DNA of 64,000 bases from CAVUAT01 sp963739545 (lineage in GTDB: Bacteria > Actinomycetota > Thermoleophilia > Solirubrobacterales > 70-9), in the NCBI GenBank assembly GCA_963739545.1, contig CAVUAT010000011.1:620001-684000 (forward strand), in the 5' to 3' direction. The translations under genes were made by a program, and so were the position numbers. Positions 24,627 to 33,734 of the stretch are shown here, in pieces (position 1 is the first letter of the stretch; every line of letters begins with the position of its first letter). The notes under the pieces were generated by a model. The model was given only the letters and a program-made list of their open reading frames with translations, made no database searches and was not told where the DNA came from.

Positions 24627-26156
24627 CTAGTTCGACGAAAGGTCGGACTTCAGCGCCGTGACGCGGTTGTATGAAGCCTGAAGCTCGTCTCTCGTCAGCT
24701 TCTCGGCCTTGGCTGCCTGGACCGTGGCGTTGAAGCCCGCCACCGCCCCGCGGTCCGAGCGCGCGTAGAGCACGAGGTCGCAGCCGGCGCCGATGGCGGC
24801 GACCGCCTCGGTTCCCGGCGCCCGGTTGAGCCCGGAGATCGCGATGGCCTCCATGTCGTCGGTGATGACGACACCTTCGAAGCCGAGTTGCTCGCGCAAT
24901 CGGGTGGTGACTATCGGCTTCGCGAAGACCGCCGGCTTGTCGGGGCCGAGCACCGGCGGATAGGAGGCGGAAGAGACCATGACCATGTCGACGCCGGCCT
25001 CGATCGCGGCTTGGAAGGGGAGGATCGCCGCGTCGAGGTCCTCTTGGCGTGCGGCGACTGTGACCGGGCTGAAGTCTGTGTTGACGGTCGCGGTCCCGAG
25101 GCCCGGGAAGTGCTTGGCGGTGGCCGCGACGCCCTGGGACTGCAGGCCCTCGATGAAGGCGACGCCCAGGTCCGCGACCAGCTGAGGGTCCTCGCCGAAC
25201 GTGCGGTCGGCGATCGTGTCGGCGGTGATCGGGAGCGTGACGTCGAGCACCGGCGCGAGGTCGGCGTTGACCCCGAGCCCCGCGAGGTAGGTGCCGGTCT
25301 TCTCGCCCTCGCTTCGCGCCGCTTCTGGATCACCGCCCTCGCCCAGGTCCGCGGGCGAGACGTCGGGCGGACCCGGAAGCCGGGATACCTCGCCACCCTC
25401 CTGGTCGACCATGATCAGCAGGGGCGGGTTGTCGCCAGCCTCGGCGGCCTCGTTGAGCTGGGCGAGCTGCTCGGCCAGGCTCGCCTCGTCGCGGGGGTTG
25501 ATGATGAAGCCGCCCACCTGTCCCTTGCGCACGCGCTTCAGCACCTTCTGGTCCGGGCCGTCCTCGCCCAGCTCGCCGATGATCGACTGCCCGATCAGCT
25601 TCTTCAGCGGCGTAGGCTCGTCGCCCTTGTCGTCTCCGCCGATCAGCGCCGACGCCAGCGCGACAACGCCCCCGACCACGAGCAGCACGATCACCCCGAG
25701 CGCTATCGCCTGCCGGCGCCTGACCTTGGCCGGCAGGTCGCGGTGGCGCTCGCGCCGGGTGCCGGGAACGGGCACCACGGCCGGAGTGTGGGGGTCGTCG
25801 CGCAGGAGGCGACGCTCGCCTGTGCCGCTCTCCTCGTCGGAGGACGAGGACCGCTTGCGGCCGAATCCCAGCTTGGGCAGCCGCAGGCTTCCGCTGCTCG
25901 GGCGCTCGCGCTCGCGCCGGGCGATCGCCCTGCGCTCGACGGTGTCGGGGTCGAGGATCTCGTCGTCGGGGATCGGAGCGAGCTCGTCGGATGAATCGTC
26001 GTCGTACGCCGGCCCCTCGGAGCTCGGCGGCTCCTCGTCGGGCGGATCGACGGCCGCACGCTCACCGGTCCCTTCCCGCTTGGTGTCCCGCTGGCGGCTC
26101 GCCCCGAAGTCGAAATCGAGGTCGTCGGGGTCGTCGAACGGGGGGCGGCCCTCCAT
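24627..26156 (-). CDS. Membrane-anchored glycoside hydrolase family 3 (NagZ-like)
   Basis: A 509-residue protein. Residues 1-145 are Asp/Glu/Arg/Ser-rich and disordered. Residues 152-172 form a transmembrane helix (ALGVIVLLVVGGVVALASAL). The remaining residues are the GH3 beta-barrel, with KHFPGLGTATVNTD near residue 350 (the substrate-binding Lys-His block) and the nucleophile Asp in VVITDDMEAIAISGL near residue 430. The family hydrolyses terminal beta-N-acetylglucosamine; NagZ acts in peptidoglycan recycling. Here the catalytic domain faces the outside of the membrane. It ends 43 bp before the next gene and starts 4 bp after the aspS stop. Confidence 0.9.
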   Translation of the reverse strand: MEGRPPFDDPDDLDFDFGASRQRDTKREGTGERAAVDPPDEEPPSSEGPAYDDDSSDELAPIPDDEILDPDTVERRAIARRERERPSSGSLRLPKLGFGRKRSSSSDEESGTGERRLLRDDPHTPAVVPVPGTRRERHRDLPAKVRRRQAIALGVIVLLVVGGVVALASALIGGDDKGDEPTPLKKLIGQSIIGELGEDGPDQKVLKRVRKGQVGGFIINPRDEASLAEQLAQLNEAAEAGDNPPLLIMVDQEGGEVSRLPGPPDVSPADLGEGGDPEAARSEGEKTGTYLAGLGVNADLAPVLDVTLPITADTIADRTFGEDPQLVADLGVAFIEGLQSQGVAATAKHFPGLGTATVNTDFSPVTVAARQEDLDAAILPFQAAIEAGVDMVMVSSASYPPVLGPDKPAVFAKPIVTTRLREQLGFEGVVITDDMEAIAISGLNRAPGTEAVAAIGAGCDLVLYARSDRGAVAGFNATVQAAKAEKLTRDELQASYNRVTALKSDLSSN

Positions 26157-26160
26157 CAGG

Positions 26161-28002
26161 TCAGCTTTCCTCGCCCCCAGGGGCCTTCGGCTCGCCGCCT
26201 GCGGATGACCGCGGCGGCGCCTTCACGCTGATGCCGAGCTCGCGCAGCTGCGCCTCGTCCACGGGTGCCGGGGCGCCGGTGAGGGGGTCCGACCCCGACG
26301 CGGTCTTGGGGAAGGCGATCACGTCGCGGATCGACTCCGCGCCGTGCAGCAGTGCGGCGATGCGGTCGACGCCGTAGGCGATGCCGCCGTGCGGGGGCGC
26401 GCCGTAGCGGAGCGCGTCGAGCAGGAAGCCGAAGCGCTCCTCCGCGAGGGCGTCGTCGATGCCAAGCGCGCCGAATACGCGGCGTTGAAGGCCCGGGTCA
26501 TTGATACGGATCGATCCACCGCCGATTTCCCAACCGTTCCACACGACATCGTATGCCTTCGCCCGGGCGTCCCCTGGGTTTTCGGGGTCAAAATCGCCGT
26601 CCGGCGAGGTGAACGGGTGGTTCAGGGGATCCCACCGCCCCTCGGTCTCGTTCCACTCGACCAGCGGCCAGTCGACGATCCAGGTGAGGACGTTGGCGTT
26701 CTCGTCGATCAGGCCGAGCCGCTCGCCGAGGCGGCGGCGCAGCTCGCCGAGGACGGACGCGGACATCGCGGGCGAGTCGGCGACGACGAGCAGCACGTCC
26801 CCCTCGCTCGCGCCGAGCGCCTCGTTGGCGGCGGCGATCTCCTCCGCCGAGAGGAACTTGGCGACGGGCGAGCGCCAGCCGTCCTTCTCTACGACCGCCC
26901 ACACCAGGCCCTTCGCGCCCAGCTCCTGGGCTTCGGAGACGAGCCCGTCCAGTTCCGAGCGCGACGCCTCGCGGGCGCCGGAGTTGAGCGCGCGCACCAA
27001 TGCCCCGCCATCGATCGCCGACTTGAACGCTTTGAACTCGCTGTCGCGGAAGGCGTCGGTGATCTCGACCATCTCGAGCTCGAAGCGCAGGTCCGGCTTG
27101 TCGGTCCCGTAGCGCGCGATCGCGTCGTCGTAGGAGAGGCGGGGGATCGGCAGCGACACCTCCACCCCGCACTCGCCGAGCACCGCCGCGAGCATGCGCT
27201 CGTTGACGTCAATGACGTCCTCGGCGTCGACGAAGGACATCTCGATGTCGAGCTGGGTGAAGTCGGGCTGGCGGTCGGCGCGCAGGTCCTCGTCGCGAAA
27301 GCAGCGCGCGATCTGGAAGTACCGCTCGAAGCCGCCGATCATCAGCAGCTGCTTGAAGAGCTGGGGCGACTGGGGCAGCGCGTAAAAAGAGCCCTTCTGC
27401 AGGCGCGCCGGGACGAGGAAGTCGCGCGCGCCCTCGGGCGTCGAGCGGGTCAGGATCGGCGTCTCGATCTCGAGGAACCCCTCGGCCGAGAGGAACTCGC
27501 GCATCGCTCGCTGCAGGCGGTGGCGCAGCTCGATCGCCTCGCGCATACGGTCGCGGCGGAGGTCGAGGTAGCGGTGGCGCAGCCGGGTGTCCTCGGTGAC
27601 CTCGCCTGAGAAGGACTCGACCTCGAACGGAGGCGTGTCGGCGTCCGAGAGCAGCTCCGCGCCACTCACCTTCACCTCAACGGCACCCGTCGGCATGTTC
27701 TCGTTCACTGTCTCGGGCGCGCGCTCGACCACCGTGCCGGCGACGCTCAGGACGTCCTCGGCGCGGAGCCTGTGCCCGAGCTCGAATGCCTCCCCCGCCT
27801 CGTCGGGGTTGAAGACGAGCTGGACCAGCCCGGTGCGGTCGCGCAGGTCGATGAACACGAGGCCGCCGTGGTCGCGCCGGCGATGCACCCAGCCCGCGAC
27901 GCGCACGTCATCGCCCACGCGATCGGCCAGCACCTGGCCGCACCAGGCGTCTCGGTAGCCGTTCGGCCTCAGGGCCGGGAAATCGCTGCTCTCGTCGGAC
28001 AT
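26161..28002 (-). CDS. aspS: Aspartyl-tRNA synthetase (bacterial type)
   Basis: A 613-residue AspRS. The N-terminal OB anticodon-binding domain is at residues 15-110. The class II core has FLEIETPILTRSTPEGARDF and QSPQLFKQLLMIGGFERYFQ near residue 190, then RCFRDEDLRADRQPDFTQLD. A GAD domain inserts near residues 310-420, and motif 3 is GIAYGVDRIAALL near residue 550. The family charges tRNA-Asp; whether it is discriminating cannot be judged by eye. It lies next to hisS as in many bacteria and 4 bp before the GH3 gene. Confidence 0.97.
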   Translation of the reverse strand: MSDESSDFPALRPNGYRDAWCGQVLADRVGDDVRVAGWVHRRRDHGGLVFIDLRDRTGLVQLVFNPDEAGEAFELGHRLRAEDVLSVAGTVVERAPETVNENMPTGAVEVKVSGAELLSDADTPPFEVESFSGEVTEDTRLRHRYLDLRRDRMREAIELRHRLQRAMREFLSAEGFLEIETPILTRSTPEGARDFLVPARLQKGSFYALPQSPQLFKQLLMIGGFERYFQIARCFRDEDLRADRQPDFTQLDIEMSFVDAEDVIDVNERMLAAVLGECGVEVSLPIPRLSYDDAIARYGTDKPDLRFELEMVEITDAFRDSEFKAFKSAIDGGALVRALNSGAREASRSELDGLVSEAQELGAKGLVWAVVEKDGWRSPVAKFLSAEEIAAANEALGASEGDVLLVVADSPAMSASVLGELRRRLGERLGLIDENANVLTWIVDWPLVEWNETEGRWDPLNHPFTSPDGDFDPENPGDARAKAYDVVWNGWEIGGGSIRINDPGLQRRVFGALGIDDALAEERFGFLLDALRYGAPPHGGIAYGVDRIAALLHGAESIRDVIAFPKTASGSDPLTGAPAPVDEAQLRELGISVKAPPRSSAGGEPKAPGGEES

Positions 28003-28023
28003 GCGGGAGCGCAGTATGGACGC

Positions 28024-29283
28024 TCAGGCGCCCGCGCCGCCGCCATCGGCCTCGCCGCGAAGCTCACCCGCCAGACCGTCGGCGTCCACCTCGCGCTGCT
28101 CGCCTGACTCGAGGTCGCGCAGCGTCGCCGCTTCGCCCTCGAGGAGGAGCGCGTAACGGGCTGCGAAGCGGTCTGCCTGCTTGGCCTGGCCCTTCTGCGA
28201 GCGGCCCGCGAGGTCGAGGTCGGCGCGGATCCCCGCGCGTCGAAGCTCAATAGCCAGCGCGCTCGCTCGCTCACGCTCGGAGGGCTCGACCGCGACGATG
28301 AAGACGCCTTCGCGCGGCGCTTCGTCGGCTTCGCCGAGCGCCAGCGCGATCCGCTCGATTCCGAGCGCCCATCCCATCGCGGGCGTGGGCGGCCCGCCCA
28401 GCTCCTCGATCAACCCGTCGTAGCGGCCTCCTCCGCCGATCTGCGACTGGGCGCCGAGCTCGGCGCAGTGGATCTCGAAGACGGTGCGCGTGTAGTAGTC
28501 GAGGCCGCGCACCATCGTGGGGTCCACTTCATAGGAGACGCCGGCCGAGTCGAGCGCGGACCGCACCGCCTCGAAGTGCTCGGCGTCGGGGCCCTCGATG
28601 CGGTCGAGCAGCCGGGGCGCGTCCTCCATGACCTTCTTCGTCCCCTCGTCGGCGGCGTCGAAGGCCCGCAGGGGATTGATGTCGATCCGCGTCCGCACCG
28701 CGTCCGAGAGCTCGCTTTCGCGGTTGTGCAGGAAAGAGCTGAGCTCGCCGAGATAGGAGGCGCGGGCGCCGATCGAGCCCAGGCTACCGAGCCGGAACTC
28801 CACCCCGGGCACCTCCAGCTCCGCGATCAGGTCCCACGCGGCGACGATCAGCTCGGCGTCCACCATCGGCGAGTCCGACCCGATCGCCTCCACGTCGAAC
28901 TGCGTGAACTGGCGGTAGCGGCCTGCCTGCGGGCGCTCGTGGCGGAAGAACGGACCCGAGCACCAGAGCTTCACCGGCTGCGGCAGCGTCTGCATCCCGT
29001 GCTCGATGTAGGCGCGACAGATCGCCGCGGTGGCCTCTGGCCGCAGCGTGAGGCTGCGCCCGCCCTGGTCGGAGAAGGTGAACATCTGCTTCTGGACGAC
29101 TTCCGTGGACGTACCCACGCCGCGCGAGAACAGGTCGGTCTGCTCGAAGACCGGCGTCTCGATGCGCCCGTAGCCCGCGCGCTCGAGCGTGGCGCGGGCG
29201 GTCTCCTCGATGCGCCGGCGGACCGGCTGGTCGGCGGGCAGCACGTCGAGGGTGCCTCGCGGCGCGTTGATCTTCTCGCTCAC
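28024..29283 (-). CDS. hisS: Histidyl-tRNA synthetase
   Basis: A 419-residue class II synthetase. Motif 1 is APRGTLDVLPADQP at the N-terminus. Motif 2 is KLWCSGPFFRHERPQAGRYR near residue 105 with QFTQFDVEAIGSDSP. The histidyl-specific blocks LDYYTRTVFEIH and QIGGGGRYDGLIEELGG follow. Motif 3 is GWALGIERIALAL near residue 300. The C-terminal anticodon-binding domain (VFIVAVEPSERERA) is complete. It ends 21 bp from aspS. The next gene upstream is an MBL-fold hydrolase on the same strand. Confidence 0.97.
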   Translation of the reverse strand: MSEKINAPRGTLDVLPADQPVRRRIEETARATLERAGYGRIETPVFEQTDLFSRGVGTSTEVVQKQMFTFSDQGGRSLTLRPEATAAICRAYIEHGMQTLPQPVKLWCSGPFFRHERPQAGRYRQFTQFDVEAIGSDSPMVDAELIVAAWDLIAELEVPGVEFRLGSLGSIGARASYLGELSSFLHNRESELSDAVRTRIDINPLRAFDAADEGTKKVMEDAPRLLDRIEGPDAEHFEAVRSALDSAGVSYEVDPTMVRGLDYYTRTVFEIHCAELGAQSQIGGGGRYDGLIEELGGPPTPAMGWALGIERIALALGEADEAPREGVFIVAVEPSERERASALAIELRRAGIRADLDLAGRSQKGQAKQADRFAARYALLLEGEAATLRDLESGEQREVDADGLAGELRGEADGGGAGA

Positions 29284-29329
29284 GGGAGCGACCTTACTTC
29301 GCCCGGCAGAGGCGTCGGAGCCGCCGCGG

Positions 29330-29974
29330 CTAGCGGGCGAGCTCGGCGAGGAACGGGTTCGTCGCGCGCTCGGCGCCGAGCGTGGTCTGGCCCATGTGCC
29401 CGGGATGGACCGCGGTCTCGTCGGGGAGCGTGTCGAGCAGCGTACGGATGCTCTGCATCAGCGTGCGGCCGGTGGGGTCGCCGCCCGGCAGGTCGACGCG
29501 GCCGACCGACCCCTGGAAGAGGACGTCTCCCGAGAAGATCGCGGTCTCGGCGGGGATCGAGTACGTGACGTGGCCGGGGCTGTGGCCGGGCGTGTGGATG
29601 ACGTCGATCTCGAAGCCGCCGAGCTCGAGCACCTCGCCGCCGGACAGGAGGTGGTCGGCCTCGTAGTCCTCGAACGGGCCGAAGCCGGGCCAGGGGACGT
29701 AGGAGTTGATGTCGGTGATGACCTGGGCTTCGATCTCGGGGCACCACACCGGCGCGCCGGTCGCCTTCGCCACCGGAGCCAGCGCCCCGACGTGGTCGAA
29801 GTGCGTGTGGGTGAGCAGGATCCCCTCCACCTCTCCCCCGAGCTCGTCGACGACGGCGAGGATCCTCTCGGCCTCGTCGCCGGGATCGACGATCAGCGAC
29901 TTCTCAGAGCCCTCGCCGCGGAAGACGAAGGTGTTCTCAGCCACTGGGCCGACGGTGAGCATCCGGACGTCCAT
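29330..29974 (-). CDS. MBL-fold hydrolase (glyoxalase II-like)
   Basis: A 214-residue metallo-beta-lactamase-fold protein. Zinc ligands are in THTHFDHVGAL near residue 55 (HxHxDH), in DVIHTPGHSPGHV near residue 133, in AIFSGDVLF, and in AVHPGHMGQTT. The size matches the short glyoxalase II-like hydrolases; substrate assignment is uncertain. It lies 46 bp before hisS, and upstream is a small basic membrane-protein gene with 9 bp between the two. Confidence 0.9.
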   Translation of the reverse strand: MDVRMLTVGPVAENTFVFRGEGSEKSLIVDPGDEAERILAVVDELGGEVEGILLTHTHFDHVGALAPVAKATGAPVWCPEIEAQVITDINSYVPWPGFGPFEDYEADHLLSGGEVLELGGFEIDVIHTPGHSPGHVTYSIPAETAIFSGDVLFQGSVGRVDLPGGDPTGRTLMQSIRTLLDTLPDETAVHPGHMGQTTLGAERATNPFLAELAR

Positions 29975-29983
29975 GCGCCCGAG

Positions 29984-30391
29984 CTACTCCCCGCCCTGGG
30001 CCTTCGCCTGACGATCCCGCTCGACCTTGGCGAGCTGGCGGTTGTAGAAGAAGCGATCGGTGAAGTACGCCATCGGGACGTAGAAGACGAGCATGAAGAG
30101 GGCGATCCCGAGCGACGCGCCGATCGGGCGGCTGAACGCGAGCGAGAGCAGGACGAAGAAGATGAGAGCGGCGACGAGGCCCTTCCTGGCGGCGCTTGCC
30201 CACGTCGGCGGTCCCGTCGCGGCGCGGCCGGTGCCCGCGGCTGCGCGCTTGCCCGATTCACCGGTGCGGCGTGACGCGGCGCGCTGCTTGGCCTCGGCTC
30301 GGTTGCGCGGCCTGCCCCGGGGGCGGGTGTCGACCTTGCCGCCCTGGGTGCCGCGGTGCTTGCGGCGGCGCTTCTTCTTCGTCGGGGCCAT
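29984..30391 (-). CDS. Small basic two-helix membrane protein
   Basis: A 135-residue protein. Residues 1-55 are extremely basic (MAPTKKKRRRKHRG, then repeated Arg/Lys/Ala/Gly). Two hydrophobic helices follow at about residues 69-86 and 93-111, then a basic C-terminal segment DRFFYNRQLAKVERDRQ. Similar short proteins are annotated as hypothetical in actinobacteria. The basic tail could contact nucleic acid or acidic lipids, which is inference. It is 11 bp downstream of the FtcD-like gene. Confidence 0.7.
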   Translation of the reverse strand: MAPTKKKRRRKHRGTQGGKVDTRPRGRPRNRAEAKQRAASRRTGESGKRAAAGTGRAATGPPTWASAARKGLVAALIFFVLLSLAFSRPIGASLGIALFMLVFYVPMAYFTDRFFYNRQLAKVERDRQAKAQGGE

Positions 30392-30402
30392 GGCCAGGAA
30401 AT

Positions 30403-31287
30403 CTAGCGGCCGCTGGAGCCCGTGATCCGCTCGATCACGTGCTGGGCCGGGTCGAAGTCGCGGATGGGCGGATCGTCGGGGTACCCGTCGAGCGCAGCCT
30501 CGGGCGCAAGGCCGACTAGCTCCGCCTCGAGCGGTCGCGCCCCGTGCTCGGCGGCGAGGCGGGTGGCGCGCTCGACGACCTCAGCCAGCGGCACTGCGAT
30601 CGGGTCGTGGACATTGACCGAGACCTGCGAGCGGCCCTCGTGCCAGGGCAGCCCGATCGCCCGCACCCCCTTCGGCCCGCCGCCGGACTCGCGCAGGCTC
30701 TCGGCGACGGCGCGCGCGATTTCGGGGTTCGGGGTGTCGAGCTCGAGGTTGAAGGCGACGAGCGGGCGCCGCGATCCGACCAGTGTGGCGCCGGCGCTCG
30801 GGTGCGGCTCCGCGGGGCCGCGGTCCGGAACCAGCTCGCCGCTGGCCATCCGGCCCGCCAGCCCCGCCGGACCGCCGCGGCGAAACCACGAGCGCTCGCG
30901 GCGCTCGTCGGTGCTCGCCAGCTCTCCGTAAAGGAAGACAGGGATGCCGAGCTCGCCGATGCCGTCGGCGACCTGCAGGGCGGCGGCGTCCGCCGCCTCG
31001 CGGGCTTCCTCACCGATCCAGACCATGGGGCACACGTCGAGCACTCCGATGTGGGGGTGCAGGCCGCTGTAGCCGCGCAGATCGATCAACTCCATCGCGT
31101 GCTTCGCCCCCGCCAGCGCCGCCGCGATCAGGTCGGGCGCCTCGCCGCTGAGCGTGAACACGCTGCGGTTGTGAGCTCCGTCGAAGTGCGTGTTCAGCAG
31201 CCGGGCGTGGGAGCCGAGGGTGATCCCGAGGACGTCGACGATGCGCTCGCTGCGGCCCTCGGAGAAGTTGGGGACGCAGAGCAGCAC
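30403..31287 (-). CDS. Glutamate formimidoyltransferase-like protein (FtcD N-domain)
   Basis: A 294-residue protein matching the formiminotransferase N- and C-subdomain family. Family blocks are MLLCVPNFSEGRS at the N-terminus, HFDGAHNRSVFTL near residue 35, SGLHPHIGVLDVCPMV near residue 74, and LVAFNLELDTPN near residue 179. The family transfers a formimino group from formiminoglutamate to tetrahydrofolate. No histidine utilisation genes are nearby, so the substrate is uncertain. The start is GTG 31287. It overlaps the corrected stop of the upstream aminopeptidase gene by no more than a few bases. Confidence 0.88.
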   Translation of the reverse strand: MLLCVPNFSEGRSERIVDVLGITLGSHARLLNTHFDGAHNRSVFTLSGEAPDLIAAALAGAKHAMELIDLRGYSGLHPHIGVLDVCPMVWIGEEAREAADAAALQVADGIGELGIPVFLYGELASTDERRERSWFRRGGPAGLAGRMASGELVPDRGPAEPHPSAGATLVGSRRPLVAFNLELDTPNPEIARAVAESLRESGGGPKGVRAIGLPWHEGRSQVSVNVHDPIAVPLAEVVERATRLAAEHGARPLEAELVGLAPEAALDGYPDDPPIRDFDPAQHVIERITGSSGR

Positions 31288-31288
31288 G

Positions 31289-32243
31289 TCAGTCCACCAG
31301 GAGCTCGCCGTCCCGTACGAGCGCCTCGCCGTCGAGCTCGACCGTCGGGCGCATCACGACGCAGTCGAGATGGACCGGCACCTGGACGTTCCCGCCGATC
31401 GCCGCCGACGCGCCGAAGGCGACGTGGGCGGTGCCGAGGATCTTCTCGTCCTCGAGGATGTTCCCGGTCAGCGATCGCCTTCTCGTTGGTGCCGATCCCG
31501 AGCTCGGCGAGGTTGGTGCCGTCCTCCCCGTGGGCCGTGAGCAGGTCCATGAAGGCCATCCCCTGCCCCCCGCGCGCCGAGGTCAGGTGTCCCGCCTCGA
31601 CGACGAGCACGACGGGATCCGCTGCAAGGCCGACGCCGGCGAGCGAGCCGTCGATGACCAGGGTCCCCCAGCCGTTCGCCGGCGGGATGAAGCCCTCGCC
31701 GCACGGCAGGTTCCCGAACGCGCCGCGCTCGGTCAGCACCCCGGCGTCGGGGATCGCTGTGCGGCCCTCGAGGTCGAGGTGGAGGTCGCTGCCGTTCGGG
31801 CATGTGACCACGGCCTCCGAGGCTGCATCGAGGCGTCTTGCGATCTCTCCGCCCTTGCGCCTCAGACCCTCCATGTCCGCGCTCATCACCCGGGCGAGCA
31901 TCTCCTCGGTCGCTCCCGGAAGAGTGGCGATACGCGCCCCGGCCTCGCTGGCGCGCTTCCGAGCCGCTGTGTGCGAGAGCGACTGGACCGTCGGCGCGAG
32001 CACCACGTCGACAGCCGCCATCGCCTCGGCCAGCGACGCCGGCGGCTCGCCCGCGTGCGAGGCCCGCTCGGCCATCACCGCGAGCACGGCCTCGGCGCCG
32101 GCGGCCTGCGCCTCGGCGCGCATAGGCTCGCCTAGCGACTCGGTAGCCGGGTTGCAGATCACCAGTACCTCCTCGCCCTCGCGAACGGCGAGGCAATCCC
32201 GCACGACGGCCTTGACGGCCTTGTCGAGCTCTCCGCTGGTCAC
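31289..32243 (-). CDS. M29-type aminopeptidase-like protein (AmpS), frameshifted near its C-terminus
   Basis: The frame from ATG 32243 encodes a thermophilic-aminopeptidase-like protein (family of metal aminopeptidases and related dioxygenase-like enzymes). It includes TCPNGSDLHLDLEGR and IPPANGWGTLVIDGS. At about 31474 an extra base switches frame. Without it the text continues ELGIGTNEKA, LTGNILEDEKILGTAHVAFG, and then GGNVQVPVHLDCVV to a TGA at 31289-31291, about 317 residues in total. As printed, the frame instead runs on in nonsense over the FtcD gene. This is probably a sequencing or assembly error, or a decayed gene. Confidence 0.8.
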
Positions 32244-32278
32244 CCCGCCAGCTTATGCGGGCTGACACACTCCCCACC

Positions 32279-32824
32279 GTGCCGGTGACGCAGTACTTCG
32301 CGGCGGCGACCCTCGACGGCTTCATCGCCGACGAGGACGACGGAATCGATTGGCTGACGGCGTTCGAGCCGACCTACGAAGGACCCGGCGACAAGGTGCT
32401 CGAGGCGATCGACGAGCACATCGAGCAGACCGGCGCCCTCGTCATGGGCTCATCCACCTACGAGTTCATCCTCCCCCACAGCTGGGCCTACGGCGACCGC
32501 CCGACCTGGGTCCTCACCAGCCGCAAGCTCCCCCTCATCGAGGGCGGCAACATCCGCTTCCACAACGGCCCCGTCGCCGACATCCATCCCGAGATGCTGG
32601 AGGCCGCGGGCGACCGAAATCTCTGGTTGGTCGGCGGCGCCCCGGTCGCGGACGAGTTGCTCGCGGCCGGCCTACTCGACGAGCTTCACGTCACGATCGT
32701 GCCGGTCGTCTTAGGAGCGGGCAAGCGCCTCTTCAACGCTCCGATGGACAAGGCCATGCGCCTGCTCGGCACCCGCCAATTCGACAACGGGATGTTCGAG
32801 CTCCGCTACGCCCTGGCGCAGTAG
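32279..32824 (+). CDS. Dihydrofolate-reductase-fold protein (RibD C-domain-like)
   Basis: About 181 residues in the DHFR/RibD superfamily. The core begins with QYFAAATLDGFIADEDD and includes GALVMGSSTYEFILPHS near residue 54, and NLWLVGGAPVADELL near residue 115. Members reduce small NADPH-dependent substrates, but no specific activity is predicted. The GTG at 32279 leaves 35 bp for a promoter next to the divergent aminopeptidase gene. An in-frame ATG at 32255 is also possible. Confidence 0.85.
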   Translation: MPVTQYFAAATLDGFIADEDDGIDWLTAFEPTYEGPGDKVLEAIDEHIEQTGALVMGSSTYEFILPHSWAYGDRPTWVLTSRKLPLIEGGNIRFHNGPVADIHPEMLEAAGDRNLWLVGGAPVADELLAAGLLDELHVTIVPVVLGAGKRLFNAPMDKAMRLLGTRQFDNGMFELRYALAQ

Positions 32825-32848
32825 CCGTCGCTACCCTGTGGCCGCCCC

Positions 32849-32922
32849 GCCGGAGTAGCTCAGTCGGTTAGAGCAGCGGAATCATAATCCGCGTGTCGCA
32901 GGTTCGAGTCCTGCCTCCGGCA
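32849..32922 (+). tRNA. tRNA-Met (CAT), possibly tRNA-Ile2
   Basis: A 74-nt cloverleaf. The acceptor arm GCCGGAG pairs with CTCCGGC (32915-32921), discriminator A. The D arm carries AGCTCAGTCGGTTAGAGC. The anticodon stem GCGGA/TCCGC encloses loop ATCATAA with anticodon CAT (32883-32885). The T arm is CAGGTTCGAGTCCTG. CCA is not encoded. CAT can be elongator Met or a lysidine-modified Ile2; sequence alone does not settle this here. Confidence 0.93.
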
Positions 32923-32923
32923 T

Positions 32924-32963
32924 CCGAGAAAGCCCCGCTACGGCGGGGTTTTCGCTTTCTCGG
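32924..32963 (+). terminator. Intrinsic terminator after tRNA-Met
   Basis: The inner stem CCCCGC (32933-32938) pairs with GCGGGG (32943-32948) and is followed by TTTT. The outer arms CCGAGAAAG (32924-32932) and CTTTCTCGG (32955-32963) also pair, so the hairpin could form either way. It begins two bases after the tRNA. Confidence 0.85.
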
Positions 32964-33194
32964 GTCGGCGTTCCGGAGCCCCGACCCGGGCGGAGTGAGA
33001 GCAAAGTGAGAACGGGGACCGCGCCTGCCTGTCTCCGTTGTCGCGCGGGAGCCGAGCGGATAGGGTCGGCGCGTGGCCGACGACTACGCGGACCTGGACA
33101 CTCCGGGCTGCAAACGCAGTACCGAGTCCATCCGGGGTTCGGGCCGCTGAGCGCGCGGCTCGCCATGTACTTGATCTAGCGCGGTTTCGCGTCT

Positions 33195-33479
33195 CTACCC
33201 GTGGGCGACGACCTCACCTGCCGTGATCTCGGGCGGGTTCGGCATCAGCTCGGCGAGGTTCTCGGCATCCCATTCGCCCTCTCGCTTGTTCGACTCCTCG
33301 GCGCCGGACTGGTCCTCGAACACGCTCATCGAGGTCATCACGCCGCCACCCGCGTCCGCGAAGTGGTAGGCAACGAACCCCGGGACGTCCTTGATCAGCG
33401 GCACGAAGCCCTCGGCGGTGCGACGCCCCGCCTCGGTTGGATCCGTGACGCCCTCGTACCGTCTCACCGATGCGTACAT
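33195..33479 (-). CDS. Antibiotic-biosynthesis-monooxygenase-like (ABM) protein
   Basis: A 94-residue protein. ABM-like features are VRRYEGVTDPTEAGRRT and FVPLIKDVPGFVAYHFAD, with GVMTSMSVFEDQSGAEES later. Members are dimeric ferredoxin-like proteins, many of unknown substrate. A good ribosome binding site, AAAGGGGAG, stands just upstream of the ATG at 33479. The longer upstream frame has a Arg/Pro-rich leader and is not needed. Confidence 0.8.
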   Translation of the reverse strand: MYASVRRYEGVTDPTEAGRRTAEGFVPLIKDVPGFVAYHFADAGGGVMTSMSVFEDQSGAEESNKREGEWDAENLAELMPNPPEITAGEVVAHG

Positions 33480-33734
33480 TTGTCTCCCCTTTACCAGGTC
33501 GAGTACCAGGAGGGGAATTGTCGCATGGACACGTGGCGACTGCCCGACTTCCGGTAGCCCGGGCTGCGCGTAGCTAGCCGAGCCCGGCGGCCTTCGTGAT
33601 CCCCTCGAAGCACCCCTCATACGCGGCCTGCTGAACCTCACCTGTGTAGGCCTCCGCGTACCCGGGAGCTGAGGAACCCTCTCCCCCGCCAGGTGCGATA
33701 GGTCCCCGCTGTTCTAGCGCATTCTGTCGTCGGG
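33480..33734 (-). other. Intergenic segment with a possible gene-end remnant
   Basis: About 255 bp without a full gene. On the minus strand, 33575 to about 33690 reads a plausible protein end (GEGSSAPGYAEAYTGEV and then AAYEGCFEGITKAAG, stop TAG), but no start codon precedes it in frame. It may be the scar of a deleted gene. I see no RNA gene or promoter of note. Confidence 0.35.

Noticed and set aside
26344..27609. A 421-codon open frame opposite aspS
   Set aside because: It is a shadow of aspS codon structure with no recognisable domain.
32882..33166. Minus-strand frame including MPEAGLEPATRGL
   Set aside because: This peptide is the known artefact of translating the 3' end of a tRNA gene; it overlaps tRNA-Met.
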